Origin: an uncultured Clostridia bacterium
Lineage (GTDB): Bacteria > Bacillota > Clostridia > Christensenellales > CAG-917
NCBI GenBank assembly: GCA_946056785.1
Contig: CAMGKS010000004.1
Location: 1-21,684, forward strand
DNA: 21,684 bases
Direction of reading: 5' to 3'
Part shown: positions 7,922-15,390 of the stretch, piece after piece
Layout: each line of letters opens with the position of its first letter
How positions within the stretch are numbered: position 1 is the stretch's first letter
The notes under the pieces: generated by a model
Database searches by the model: none
What the model saw: only the letters and a program-made list of their open reading frames with translations
What the model was told of the DNA's origin: nothing
Position numbers and translations under genes: made by a program

Positions 7922-8027
7922 ATGCCGTTTTAAATTTGCGTTTTTTAAATTACTTTTTTTTTAAAAATTACGTTTTTTAAATTGTTTTTTTTAAATTTGC
8001 GTTTTTTAAATTACGTTTTTTAAAACG
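7922..8027. repeat. Degenerate approximately 15-bp tandem repeat
   Basis: About six or seven imperfect units of the form TTACGTTTTTTAAA or TTTGCGTTTTTTAAA, of slightly variable length, run end to end. The tract is almost pure A/T with a periodic CG. It fills most of the gap between the icd terminator and the middle of the spacer. No gene is seen. Confidence 0.7.
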
Positions 8028-8046
8028 AAAACAACCGAAAAATAAA

Positions 8047-8082
8047 ACAAGCATATGCAAATCAAAATTTACGTATGCTTGT
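8047..8082 (-). terminator. Intrinsic terminator of icd
   Basis: A 16-bp stem (ACAAGCATATGCAAAT at 8047-8062 with ATTTACGTATGCTTGT at 8067-8082, two non-Watson-Crick positions) around loop CAAA. On the minus strand it is followed by TTTATTTTT. It lies 27 bp past the icd stop. Confidence 0.85.
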
Positions 8083-8118
8083 CATCTCTTATTTCATACT
8101 TGTTATTTCTTATTTCAT
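8077..8118. repeat. Two-copy 21-bp tandem repeat covering the icd stop codon
   Basis: Copies 8077-8097 and 8098-8118 match at 18 of 21 positions. The gene-side copy contains the last codons and stop of icd (ATGAAATAA on the minus strand). The distal copy repeats ATGAAATAA and runs into the terminator stem. Confidence 0.8.
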
Positions 8119-9312
8119 GCGTTTTACGACTGCGTCGAAAAACTCTTCGGTATTAAGCGTATTGACCTTAACCGTATCGCTTTTAAATAATGCCGCAAGG
8201 TCTTTTGTCATATCGCCTTCTTCTATCGTACGAATGACGGCATTTTCAAGTTTGGAAGCAAACTCGCACAATTCTGGCGTTGAATCAAGTTCGCCGCGTT
8301 TACGCAACGCTCCCGTCCAGGCAAAAATCGTTGCAACGGGATTTGTCGAAGTGCTTTCTCCTTTTAAATGGCGATAATAATGTCTTGTAACCGTTCCGTG
8401 AGCGGCTTCGTATTCAAAATTGCCGTCCGGAGAAACAAGAACGGACGTCATCATGGCAAGCGAACCGAAAGCCGTAGCAATCATATCGCTCATAACGTCG
8501 CCGTCATAATTTTTACATGCCCAAATCATTCCACCGCTGCTTCTGACAATTCTTGCAACAGCGTCGTCAATCAAAGTGTAAAAATATTCGATTCCTTTTT
8601 CTTCAAATTTCTTTTTATATTCCTTTTCAAAAATTTCGCTGAAAATGTCTTTAAACGTATGGTCGTACGTTTTGGATATGGTATCTTTGGTAGAAAACCA
8701 AAGGTCTTTCTTTTCGGATAACGCATATTCGAAACAACTTCTTGCAAAAGAAGAAATACTGCTGTCCAAATTGTGAACGCCCTGACAAACGCCGCCCGAT
8801 TTTTCATAATCGAAAATCAACTGTTTTGACGGTTTCTTGCCTTCGACTACAAGATAAGCCTTATCTCCCTTTTCTACCTTTGTTTCCACGTTTTTATAGA
8901 CGTCGCCATAGGCATGACGAGCAATAACAATAGGACTTGTCCAGGTAGGAATAAGCGGAGTTATGCCCTTCACCAAAACGGGAGCTCTGAAAACCGTTCC
9001 GTCAAGAATCGCTCTTATAGTGCCGTTAGGACTTTTCCACATCTGAGAAAGATTGTATTCTTCAACCCTTTGAGCATTCGGCGTTATCGTCGCGCATTTG
9101 ACGGCAACGTGATATTTTTTCGTTGCATTTGCCGCGTCGATCGTAACGCTGTCTTTTGTTGCCTCTCTGTTTACAAGAGATAAGTCGTAATATTCGGACT
9201 TCAAATCGACGAAAGGCAAAATCAATTTATCTTTAACCAACGTCCATATAATTCTGGTCATTTCATCGCCGTCCATTTCGACGATAGGATTTTTCATTTC
9301 AATTTTTTTCAT
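8110..9312 (-). CDS. icd: NADP-dependent isocitrate dehydrogenase, eukaryote-type homodimer
   Basis: A 400-residue cytosolic enzyme converting isocitrate to 2-oxoglutarate and CO2 with NADP. It belongs to the homodimeric subfamily typified by animal IDH1/IDH2 rather than the E. coli type. The substrate loop SPNGTIRAILDGTVFR, the metal-binding YDGDVMSD and the cofactor motif EAAHGTVTRHYYRH with its Arg-His pair (the NADP selector in this subfamily) are all present, as is STNPVATIFAWTGAL. ATG is preceded by AGAGGTGA. The gene stands alone with its own promoter and terminator and no citrate synthase or aconitase neighbour. It probably supplies 2-oxoglutarate for glutamate and NADPH. Length is normal for the subfamily. 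Confidence 0.95.
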   Translation of the reverse strand: MKKIEMKNPIVEMDGDEMTRIIWTLVKDKLILPFVDLKSEYYDLSLVNREATKDSVTIDAANATKKYHVAVKCATITPNAQRVEEYNLSQMWKSPNGTIRAILDGTVFRAPVLVKGITPLIPTWTSPIVIARHAYGDVYKNVETKVEKGDKAYLVVEGKKPSKQLIFDYEKSGGVCQGVHNLDSSISSFARSCFEYALSEKKDLWFSTKDTISKTYDHTFKDIFSEIFEKEYKKKFEEKGIEYFYTLIDDAVARIVRSSGGMIWACKNYDGDVMSDMIATAFGSLAMMTSVLVSPDGNFEYEAAHGTVTRHYYRHLKGESTSTNPVATIFAWTGALRKRGELDSTPELCEFASKLENAVIRTIEEGDMTKDLAALFKSDTVKVNTLNTEEFFDAVVKRMK

Positions 9313-9332
9313 AGGTCACCTCTAACGAAATA

Positions 9333-9361
9333 ATTTTAACAAACTATTACGATTTTCTCAA
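9333..9361 (-). promoter_or_regulatory. Promoter of icd
   Basis: TTGAGA (9356-9361), 17 bp, TAAAAT (9333-9338) preceded by TGT, on the minus strand; leader of about 15-20 bases. Confidence 0.75.
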
Positions 9362-9400
9362 CTTTATACAAAACTTTTTTTCAATATATAATCAATTTAT

Positions 9401-9429
9401 CATACTTTTTGCCTTATACTTTTTTACCT
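9401..9429. repeat. Imperfect 14/15-bp tandem repeat at the ddl-like stop codon
   Basis: CATACTTTTTGCCT (9401-9414) is followed by TATACTTTTTTACCT (9415-9429). The gene-side copy holds the last codons and part of the stop of the Ddl-like gene. The resemblance is short and in low-complexity sequence, so it is weaker than the other cases. No terminator hairpin was recognised after this gene. Confidence 0.45.
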
Positions 9430-10520
9430 TTCAGCATTTTTCCCGAATAGTATTCCAAAACTCCGCTTTTAAATTCAATCTTTTTATTTTCATAATCGGC
9501 TTCTTCTATCAGATCGGACAATAGCGTTTTATAGTCGATTCCGAGCGGTTTAAATAGATAATTTGCAAAAGCCCCCGGAACGGTGTTCATCTCGTTTATA
9601 TAAACTTTTGTGCCGCTTACGAGAAAATCAAATCTGACGACGCCCTTTAATCCTAATTCACAGTAAATGCGTTTCGACGTCGCCTTAATAAGAGCGTTAA
9701 CGTCGTCTCCTACGTCTGCCGGCATAATGCGTGTAGCCTTGCTTTTTTCACCTCCCACGTACTTATCCGAAAAACTTAATATTTCGCCGTCACAAACGGG
9801 TCTTTCAGTTTCGGACACCACTATTCTGCCATTTTTTGAATAACATGCGCAATTTACTTCGATAAAGTCGTTTATTTCTTTTTCGACGACCGCTTTATCG
9901 CCGTAATAAAAAGCTACGTCCAAAGCCGTCAAAAGCTCCTTCGGCTCATGGGCAACGCTTATTCCTATACTGCTGCCCTGACTGCAAGGCTTAATTACCA
10001 TAGGATAATCTATAAAAGTTTCGATATAACTTACCGTTTGTTGCTTATCATAAACATATTCGGATTTAGTCAATGAAACGTATTTAGGAATATTTAAAAT
10101 CATATTTTCAAATATTTGTTTGGAAACCGCCTTATCCATTCCCAAGGCAGATTGCAAAATGTAAGGAGACGTATAAGGAATATGGTTTAATTCAAGCAAT
10201 CCTTGCAAAGCTCCGTTTTCGCCCGTCCCTCCGTGCGTACAAAGTAAAGCAGCTGACGGTCTAATAAGCTTTTTTATCTTCGCCCCCTTTATTTCACATA
10301 AAAAGCCTTCCGCCAAAACGACGTTTTTATACAACTTGCTTTCAAACGGACAAAAGTCGTCTACAGACGTAAAATCGCCAAGATACCATCTATCGGAAAT
10401 ATAGACGGGATAAACCTTATATTTTTCCCTATCCACGTTTCCTAACGCTTCTATAGCCGTTATTATCGAAATATCTTGTTCAACAGAATCGCCGCCGAAT
10501 AAAACCAGAATTTTTTTCAT
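9414..10520 (-). CDS. Divergent D-alanine--D-alanine ligase-like ATP-grasp protein
   Basis: A 368-residue ATP-grasp ligase of the Ddl family, which joins two D-amino acids for the peptidoglycan stem. Seen: SVEQDISII (12-20), HGGTGENGALQGL (96-108), the ATP-loop region KPCSQGSSIGI (177-187), a DKY motif (252-254) in the omega-loop region, RFDF (296-299) and INEMNTVPG (308-316). The stretch after NTVPG is AFANYLFKP, whereas housekeeping Ddl has a serine-containing pattern (of the type FTSxSLYP). By my alignment the serine contacting the second D-Ala is replaced by Tyr321. The start at 10520 follows GGAGGTG; an earlier in-frame ATG at 10544 lacks such a site. It lies 20 bp after the MurF-like gene in the same operon. 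The family is sure; D-Ala-D-Ala specificity is not. Confidence 0.85.
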   Translation of the reverse strand: MKKILVLFGGDSVEQDISIITAIEALGNVDREKYKVYPVYISDRWYLGDFTSVDDFCPFESKLYKNVVLAEGFLCEIKGAKIKKLIRPSAALLCTHGGTGENGALQGLLELNHIPYTSPYILQSALGMDKAVSKQIFENMILNIPKYVSLTKSEYVYDKQQTVSYIETFIDYPMVIKPCSQGSSIGISVAHEPKELLTALDVAFYYGDKAVVEKEINDFIEVNCACYSKNGRIVVSETERPVCDGEILSFSDKYVGGEKSKATRIMPADVGDDVNALIKATSKRIYCELGLKGVVRFDFLVSGTKVYINEMNTVPGAFANYLFKPLGIDYKTLLSDLIEEADYENKKIEFKSGVLEYYSGKMLKGKKV

Positions 10521-10540
10521 AACACCTCCGCATAGCCTCG

Positions 10541-12097
10541 TCAATAAACGTCGGGCAAATCATTCAACATCAAAACAGTATCTTTTTCGCTCAGCAAAAT
10601 CGAAAAATTGCTTTTCGCCTTTTCTAAGGTGTCGAATACGAAAATTTTATCCGAATCGAATCCCCGACTCAAAAGTCCTTCGTAAATAGGCTTAGTCCTG
10701 ACTGCTCCGATAAGTATTACTCTGTCGGCAACCAAGGCAATTTTACGCCCCAATAAATAATTTTCCGTCCTCTCCGCCGCCCCTAACTCTATCATTCCGG
10801 GCGTAATCACCACTTTTCTACCTTCAAATTTTTCAAGCACGTTTATAGCGCACTCCGCCCCGACCGGATTGCAATTAAACGTATCGTCCAAAATATTCAT
10901 CTTGCCGCTTTTTATAAGCTCCAGTCTGTGCGGAGTCGGTTTCATATTTATAATTGCGTCTTCTATTTCTCCTAAACTCACCCCGAGATTGAAAGCCATA
11001 GCCGCCGCAAGCTGCAAATTCAGAACGTTATGTTCTCCTAACAGTGCCGTCTTTAAAATCAAGGTGTTTTCCCCTATACGCATAATAAATCTGCTTCCGT
11101 CCTCTCCAAATTCGACCGTGTCGCTGACGCAGTAATCGTCCTTGTTTTTACCTACATATAGAACACCGTTTATCTTCCTGACGTTTTCGCTATCCGCCGC
11201 CACTTTAATACCTTTTACGCCTAAAATCTTATGCTTTTCTTCGATAACGTTATCTAAATTGTAAAACGTCTCTAAATGCTGTGCGGTAATACCCGTCAAT
11301 ATAGCGTGTTGCGGATTGATTATATCGATAAGTTCCTGTATATCTCCTATATGCCTTGCCCCGAATTCGGCGATAAGAACGTCTTGTCCTGCATATTCGT
11401 CCGCCGTGTATGCCATACCCATAGGCGTGTTAAAACTTGCTTTTGTCGACAAAACGCTGTATTTAGATTTTAACATCGCTTCGAGATAATTTTTAACCGA
11501 AGTCTTTCCATAGCTTCCCGTTATTGCTATTTTTATAAGATTGTCGTTAAATTTAAATACTTTTTTAGCTTTCGATATATACCTTTTGTTATTAAGCTTT
11601 TCAAAAGGAGTCACAACCGTGTTAACGATTATTAAAAGCGGCAGCTGTATCAACTGAATTAAAAAAGTATACGTAAGACAAAAATACGTTTCGATATTAC
11701 CTATCGTCATAAGACAAAGTCCTGCTGCCATAACCGCTATGTAAACCAACTCTATACAGACAATAAGCCGAATCATTCTTTTTGTATATTTCAACGGCTT
11801 TTTAAACTTTTTTTTCGCCATACCGTAGGCTGTAAAAAATTCGGTAAGACCGTATGCAATCGTAATTATCAGTCCCCATATCTCTCTAAACAATACAAAG
11901 TAATATAAAATCCACACTCCTAAAAAAGCAACCGCTATGCCTGTTTGCAAAATGAAATTGTGCAAAAAAAGTTTAGACTTATATATTCCTTTCGTCTTAT
12001 ACCCGTAAAGTTGCAATCCGTGCAAATACGGCTTTATAAAAAACAAGAAACTTGCCGTGCTGAATAAAAACAGCAATATTACCGTTGAATAACGCAT
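10541..12097 (-). CDS. Membrane-anchored MurF-like Mur ligase
   Basis: A 518-residue protein. Residues 1-165 contain about five hydrophobic segments (about 4-21, 48-70, 74-92, 109-132, 137-162) with Lys/Arg-rich loops (31-42, 95-110). Residues 186-518 are the central and C-terminal Mur ligase domains, with ATP loop GSYGKTS (194-200), AQHLETF, and the MurF-like HRLEL and DDTFNCNP motifs. MurF normally adds D-Ala-D-Ala to the UDP-MurNAc-tripeptide. Here its usual substrate-binding N-terminal domain is replaced by a membrane domain, so the acceptor may be lipid-linked or otherwise different (inference). ATG follows AGGAGG. It lies between the alpha/beta hydrolase (37 bp upstream) and the Ddl-like ligase, consistent with the two ligases acting in series. 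Confidence 0.85.
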   Translation of the reverse strand: MRYSTVILLFLFSTASFLFFIKPYLHGLQLYGYKTKGIYKSKLFLHNFILQTGIAVAFLGVWILYYFVLFREIWGLIITIAYGLTEFFTAYGMAKKKFKKPLKYTKRMIRLIVCIELVYIAVMAAGLCLMTIGNIETYFCLTYTFLIQLIQLPLLIIVNTVVTPFEKLNNKRYISKAKKVFKFNDNLIKIAITGSYGKTSVKNYLEAMLKSKYSVLSTKASFNTPMGMAYTADEYAGQDVLIAEFGARHIGDIQELIDIINPQHAILTGITAQHLETFYNLDNVIEEKHKILGVKGIKVAADSENVRKINGVLYVGKNKDDYCVSDTVEFGEDGSRFIMRIGENTLILKTALLGEHNVLNLQLAAAMAFNLGVSLGEIEDAIINMKPTPHRLELIKSGKMNILDDTFNCNPVGAECAINVLEKFEGRKVVITPGMIELGAAERTENYLLGRKIALVADRVILIGAVRTKPIYEGLLSRGFDSDKIFVFDTLEKAKSNFSILLSEKDTVLMLNDLPDVY

Positions 12098-12134
12098 AAT
12101 GCCTCCTACATAAATAAATGTAAAATTACGGCAA

Positions 12135-12866
12135 TTATTCCTGCTCTACAAAAGCCTTTAAAATATGCAAAAATCTGCCAAAATCGTCTACGTAGGCAAA
12201 ATGCCCTCCGTCAAGCCAGAATAATGCGCTGTCTTTTATTTTCCGTTTAAATTTTCTTGCCATATACGGCGGAGTTTCTTTATCGCTTTTCCCCCAAAAT
12301 ATTGCGGTAGGACAAATTACGTTTTTGAGTTGCGAGCTTTGATCGTAATTGACGATTTTTTTAAAACTCATCTTCATAACGGGACTAAGTACCGCATAAT
12401 CTATTGACCCTTTCAAACCGGGTTTCCCTATCTTTTTTAAAAATTTGTGAATAGCGACTTTGAAATAATACGACGGTTTGCGACGAGGCTTTAATCCCGC
12501 ACTGTCGACAAGAATAAGTTTATTTACAACGTACGGTTTTCTGGACGCAATTTCGATTGCAACCCTTCCGCCGAATGAATGCCCCACAAAAATAGCGTCG
12601 ACGACTTTCAATTTGTTTAAAGTCTTTATTACTTCGTCGGCATACTCGGATACGCCCATAGGAACGGAAGGCTCCGGGCTGAGTCCGAAACCGCTTAAAT
12701 CAAGTAACGTAATTCTGTATCCGCTCAACTGCTTTCCTACAAAATCAAAGCTATTGATACTGCCTCCCCAACCGTGTAAAAATACCACGTCTTTTCCGTT
12801 TCCGTAGCGTGAAAAATTCAGAATAACTTGTCCCTCCAAACCATATATTTTATGAATCGGGGACAA
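12135..12866 (-). CDS. Alpha/beta hydrolase
   Basis: A 243-residue hydrolase with an intact catalytic triad pattern: nucleophile elbow GHSFGG (95-100, Ser97), acid Asp195 in WGKSDKETP, and His222 in DGGHFAY. The oxyanion region is HGWGGS (31-36). There is no signal peptide, so it acts in the cytosol. The best frame start is TTG at 12866 (MSPIHKIY), with only a weak GAAGA before it. No ATG is available upstream, and the first family beta-strand begins close to this point, so the start is uncertain by several residues. It is first in an operon with the MurF-like and Ddl-like genes. The substrate cannot be read from sequence; an ester or amide linked to cell-wall precursors is a guess from context. 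Confidence 0.85.
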   Translation of the reverse strand: MSPIHKIYGLEGQVILNFSRYGNGKDVVFLHGWGGSINSFDFVGKQLSGYRITLLDLSGFGLSPEPSVPMGVSEYADEVIKTLNKLKVVDAIFVGHSFGGRVAIEIASRKPYVVNKLILVDSAGLKPRRKPSYYFKVAIHKFLKKIGKPGLKGSIDYAVLSPVMKMSFKKIVNYDQSSQLKNVICPTAIFWGKSDKETPPYMARKFKRKIKDSALFWLDGGHFAYVDDFGRFLHILKAFVEQE

Positions 12867-12898
12867 TCTTCGTGCAAAGAGCAGACAATTTAAACAAG

Positions 12899-12988
12899 TT
12901 TAAAATTTTAAACCTTTACAATTTGTTACCTACTATAACAAGTTTAGCCCCAAATTTAAACGAATTTAAAACTTTAAACCTTTACAAT
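12899..12988. repeat. Spaced 24-bp direct repeat
   Basis: TTTAAAATTTTAAACCTTTA plus CAAT at 12899-12922 recurs with one mismatch at 12965-12988, a 66-bp period. The two copies flank the putative promoter of the hydrolase operon. In the rest of the 363-bp gap (12867-13229) only the terminator at 13014-13040, two further tandem repeats and AT-rich sequence are seen. Confidence 0.75.
12932..12960 (-). promoter_or_regulatory. Possible promoter of the hydrolase/MurF-like/Ddl-like operon
   Basis: TATAGT (12932-12937) preceded by TGT as an extended -10, with a weak TTTAAA 17 bp upstream (12955-12960), on the minus strand. The predicted leader is about 60 bases. Confidence 0.45.
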
Positions 12989-13013
12989 ATGACAAAAATT
13001 TTACAAAAAATAA

Positions 13014-13040
13014 AAACGCCGTTTATTATAAACGACGTTT
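13014..13040 (-). terminator. Terminator of the ribU-tsaE/tsaB/rimI operon
   Basis: A 12-bp stem with one C-A mismatch (AAACGCCGTTTA / TAAACGACGTTT) around TTA, followed on the minus strand by TTATTTTTTG. It lies about 190 bp past the rimI stop. Confidence 0.8.
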
Positions 13041-13068
13041 GAAATTTTAATACGTTTGAAATTTTATT
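13035..13068. repeat. Two-copy 17-bp tandem repeat
   Basis: ACGTTTGAAATTTTAAT (13035-13051) followed directly by ACGTTTGAAATTTTATT (13052-13068), one mismatch. The first copy starts inside the 3-prime plus-strand arm of the neighbouring terminator. Confidence 0.8.
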
Positions 13069-13111
13069 CCGCGCGAACTTCGCTTAAACAAAACTATTAA
13101 ATTTTGCTTCT

Positions 13112-13143
13112 TTATTTTGATAGTTTGTTATTTTGATAGTTTT
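13112..13143. repeat. Two-copy 16-bp tandem repeat
   Basis: TTATTTTGATAGTTTG (13112-13127) followed directly by TTATTTTGATAGTTTT (13128-13143), one mismatch, in the non-coding spacer after rimI. Confidence 0.8.
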
Positions 13144-13229
13144 TTATATGGCATATTATGCGTTTATAATTAACTTTTTTATTTGCCGACAATAATTTGC
13201 ATTTATTTTTAAGCGTGCAATAATTATCG

Positions 13230-13652
13230 CTAAGAAATCCTTAACCACATTATTAAGGCGTCGTCGCCGCTTTGATAATAGTTTTTTCTTCTGCCTTCGA
13301 CTGTAAAGCCGAAACTTTCATACAACCGTATAGCGATAAAGTTTGTTGAGGCGACTTCCAGAGTCATTGACGATAAGCCGTCGCTTTTGGCTTTTAAAAC
13401 AAGATATTCCATAATTTTTTTCGAATATCCCTTTCCGCGAAAAGGTTCGTCAATCGCTACGTTATTCAGGTTTGCCACGTCAACCGTGACGTAATAGCTG
13501 CCGTATCCGATTACTCTGCCGTCAATTTCTAAAACCGCAAAATTCGGATTGTTTATTTCTTTACGCAAAACTTCTTCCGACCAAGGGCAATCGATACTTT
13601 GCTTTTCTATTCTTGCAACTTGTGCCAGATTGTTTTCATCAAGCCTTTTCAT
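13230..13652 (-). CDS. rimI: Ribosomal-protein-alanine N-acetyltransferase RimI-like
   Basis: A 140-residue GNAT-family acetyltransferase, closest in pattern to RimI, which acetylates the N-terminus of ribosomal protein S18. The acetyl-CoA loop is FRGKGYS (71-77), and the RimI-like C-terminal half reads LEVASTNFIAIRLYESFGF, then RRKNYY and ALIMWL. The start at 13652 overlaps the tsaB stop by 14 bases and has GGAGAG eight bases upstream. A longer open frame upstream would run over tsaB in another phase and is rejected. In many Bacillota rimI lies between tsaB and tsaD. Here tsaD does not follow, and the operon ends at the terminator at 13014-13040. Confidence 0.88.
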   Translation of the reverse strand: MKRLDENNLAQVARIEKQSIDCPWSEEVLRKEINNPNFAVLEIDGRVIGYGSYYVTVDVANLNNVAIDEPFRGKGYSKKIMEYLVLKAKSDGLSSMTLEVASTNFIAIRLYESFGFTVEGRRKNYYQSGDDALIMWLRIS

Positions 13653-14202
13653 CAAGATTTCTCTCCGCTTGCGACTTACGCAGATATAATGGTTTAAAGC
13701 AAGAAACAAATTCGCATTTAGAATATTTTTCTTCGACAAGTTCTTTAAACACTAAAGGATAATCGACGTCGCTTTCCGTCGGAACAACGTCTACGACGTT
13801 TCCGCTTTCAACAAAACTCAATTCGTATTTTCCGTCCGCCTTATTGCATACGTACAAATTGCCGTTGCCTGCGTCAATTGTAAACACTCCGTCGTTTAAA
13901 CCGTGCGACTTCAATTCAAATGCGTTAATTTCAACTCGTTTGGCGTTTGTCGCATAAGCAAGAGCGTTAAAAACGGAAACGCCGATACGTATTCCCGTAA
14001 AAGAACCTGGACCTACGCAAACGGAATAAACGTCAATATCGTCAGGGGTAATATCAGCTTGTTTAAACAGTGAATCGATAAGCTCCATAATCAAAGAAGA
14101 ATGTCCTTTTTTACCCTGAACGCTTTTTGAATAAACCTTTCCGTCTACTGAAAGAACAATGAGAAGTTCGTTTTTAGTGGAATCACACATCAATGCTTTC
14201 AT
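13639..14202 (-). CDS. tsaB: tRNA t6A biosynthesis protein TsaB
   Basis: A 187-residue ASKHA-fold protein that, with TsaD and TsaE, transfers the threonylcarbamoyl group to A37 of ANN-decoding tRNAs. The signature GPGSFTGIRIG (64-74) is present. It is somewhat short against the usual 220-240 residues, the C-terminal part being reduced. The start ATG at 14202 lies ten bases after GGAG (AAGAGGAG) and overlaps the end of the RibU-TsaE gene by 20 bases, so translation is coupled. The second ATG at 14190 is possible but farther from the ribosome-binding site. Its functional partner TsaE is encoded as the C-terminal half of the gene directly upstream. Confidence 0.9.
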   Translation of the reverse strand: MKALMCDSTKNELLIVLSVDGKVYSKSVQGKKGHSSLIMELIDSLFKQADITPDDIDVYSVCVGPGSFTGIRIGVSVFNALAYATNAKRVEINAFELKSHGLNDGVFTIDAGNGNLYVCNKADGKYELSFVESGNVVDVVPTESDVDYPLVFKELVEEKYSKCEFVSCFKPLYLRKSQAERNLDEKA

Positions 14203-15349
14203 CTTTTTCTTTCTCCTCTTGCATATTTGAAGATGCATTTTCGCTATCTTTAAAATTTTCCTCAGCTCGATTGCTTTTTTTACGTTTGATTTTATTTTGC
14301 GGCAAAGCAATTTCAAACGTACGAATATTCCCCTTTAAAGATATATCGATTTTTATTGCTTTTTCTTCCAATTCGCTATATCTGTTCCATTCGATAACGG
14401 AAATTCCGCCGTTTTCAATTTCTTCGTAAATGCCGGTTTCGTATAAGTCGTCCGCATTTTCAATTCTATACATATCAAGGTGATTAATTACATATTTTTT
14501 GCCTTGATATTGATTTAAAATCGTAAAAGTTGGACTAGTCACTCTTTCCTTTACTCCCAGCCGTTTGCAAAGCGACTGCGTAAAGGTGGTTTTTCCTGCT
14601 CCCAAATCGCCGCTAAGCAAAATCACGTCGCCGTTTGTCAAAATTTTTGACACCTGCCTTGCAAGTCGGGCGGTTCCTTTTAAATTCTTTACAGTGATTG
14701 TCTGTTCGGCTTTTGAAGGGTCAAACGCATTCAGATCAGATGAAAATTCTTTTTTCAAAATAACCGACAGCTTTTTATACAACAAAAGTGTAAGCAGAGA
14801 AACGATAATCAATCTCAACAAATTGAAAGGCAATACCCCGGCAAAAAGATATAATGCATAAAAGTTTTCTCTTGTTATAGAAGGATAAAGCGTCCGCAAC
14901 ATTCCGATCAACGGTTCCCAGCTGCCTTTGAAAAACGCCGTTACGTAAAAAGGAACGGCAATCAGATAATTGCAAAGCATTGCCATAGCCGTAGCAGTCG
15001 CCGTTCCGACGACGAGAGCGATTATCGCATGTTTCTTATCTTTTTTAAGTTTGTATATTATCGACGCAGGAAGCACAAAGGCAATTCCTACTATGATATC
15101 GACAACTTCTCCGACGCAGGCAGTCGTCGTCATTGCCATCTTTAAACAGCATTTTATGATGATTATAAGACAACCGCTTATAGGTCCTAATGCGAAACCG
15201 CCGATTATAGCGGGTAAATCTGAAATTTGAATTTCCAGAAACGATGGGAAAATAAAAGGTAAATTGAACTTGCAAAATGCGTACAAAATAAACGCAATTG
15301 CAGTCAGCAATGCGATTTTGGCAATATAAGCCGTAGATATTTTTTTCAT
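14183..15349 (-). CDS. RibU-TsaE fusion: riboflavin ECF-transporter S component joined to t6A ATPase TsaE
   Basis: A 388-residue single open frame with two unrelated domains. Residues 1-200 are a RibU-type S component: multiple hydrophobic helices, ISDLPAIIGGFALGPISG (42-59), IIKCCLK and GEVVDIIVG (80-88). This binds riboflavin for an energy-coupling factor transporter. Residues about 217-350 are TsaE: Walker A GDLGAGKT (247-254), TSPTFTI (271-277), HLDMYRI (290-296), ISVIEW (316-321). A charged, probably disordered tail follows (351-388). No Met, stop or ribosome-binding site was found at the joint (about 200-217). The start at 15349 follows GGAG by five bases; the earlier ATG at 15400 would begin within the riboswitch. 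The RibU C-terminus should face the cytosol, which suits TsaE. EcfA/EcfT are not in the window. Confidence 0.9.
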   Translation of the reverse strand: MKKISTAYIAKIALLTAIAFILYAFCKFNLPFIFPSFLEIQISDLPAIIGGFALGPISGCLIIIIKCCLKMAMTTTACVGEVVDIIVGIAFVLPASIIYKLKKDKKHAIIALVVGTATATAMAMLCNYLIAVPFYVTAFFKGSWEPLIGMLRTLYPSITRENFYALYLFAGVLPFNLLRLIIVSLLTLLLYKKLSVILKKEFSSDLNAFDPSKAEQTITVKNLKGTARLARQVSKILTNGDVILLSGDLGAGKTTFTQSLCKRLGVKERVTSPTFTILNQYQGKKYVINHLDMYRIENADDLYETGIYEEIENGGISVIEWNRYSELEEKAIKIDISLKGNIRTFEIALPQNKIKRKKSNRAEENFKDSENASSNMQEEKEKDESIDV

Positions 15350-15365
15350 TTCTTCTCCAATGGAC

Positions 15366-15386
15366 AAAAAAAAGTCCCCTTGGGAC
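15366..15386 (-). terminator. Riboswitch expression-platform terminator
   Basis: Hairpin GTCCC-AAG-GGGAC followed by eight T residues on the minus strand, between the FMN aptamer and the ribU-tsaE start codon. It is the expected OFF structure of a transcription-attenuating FMN riboswitch. The 5-bp stem is short, extended perhaps by a few A-T pairs. Confidence 0.85.
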
Positions 15387-15390
15387 GTAA

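Noticed and set aside
7502..8046. Hidden RNA gene or small protein in the largest non-coding gap
   Set aside because: Two hairpins and several tandem repeats are present, but no promoter, tRNA-like fold or open frame with a ribosome-binding site was found.
8075..8377. A 100-codon plus-strand open frame starting MLVISYF
   Set aside because: Its start lies in the icd terminator and tandem repeat, and the rest is antisense to icd.
13653..13739. Longer RimI starting MSKKNIL
   Set aside because: The extension overlaps tsaB in another phase and is not RimI-like; the ATG at 13652 has its own ribosome-binding site.
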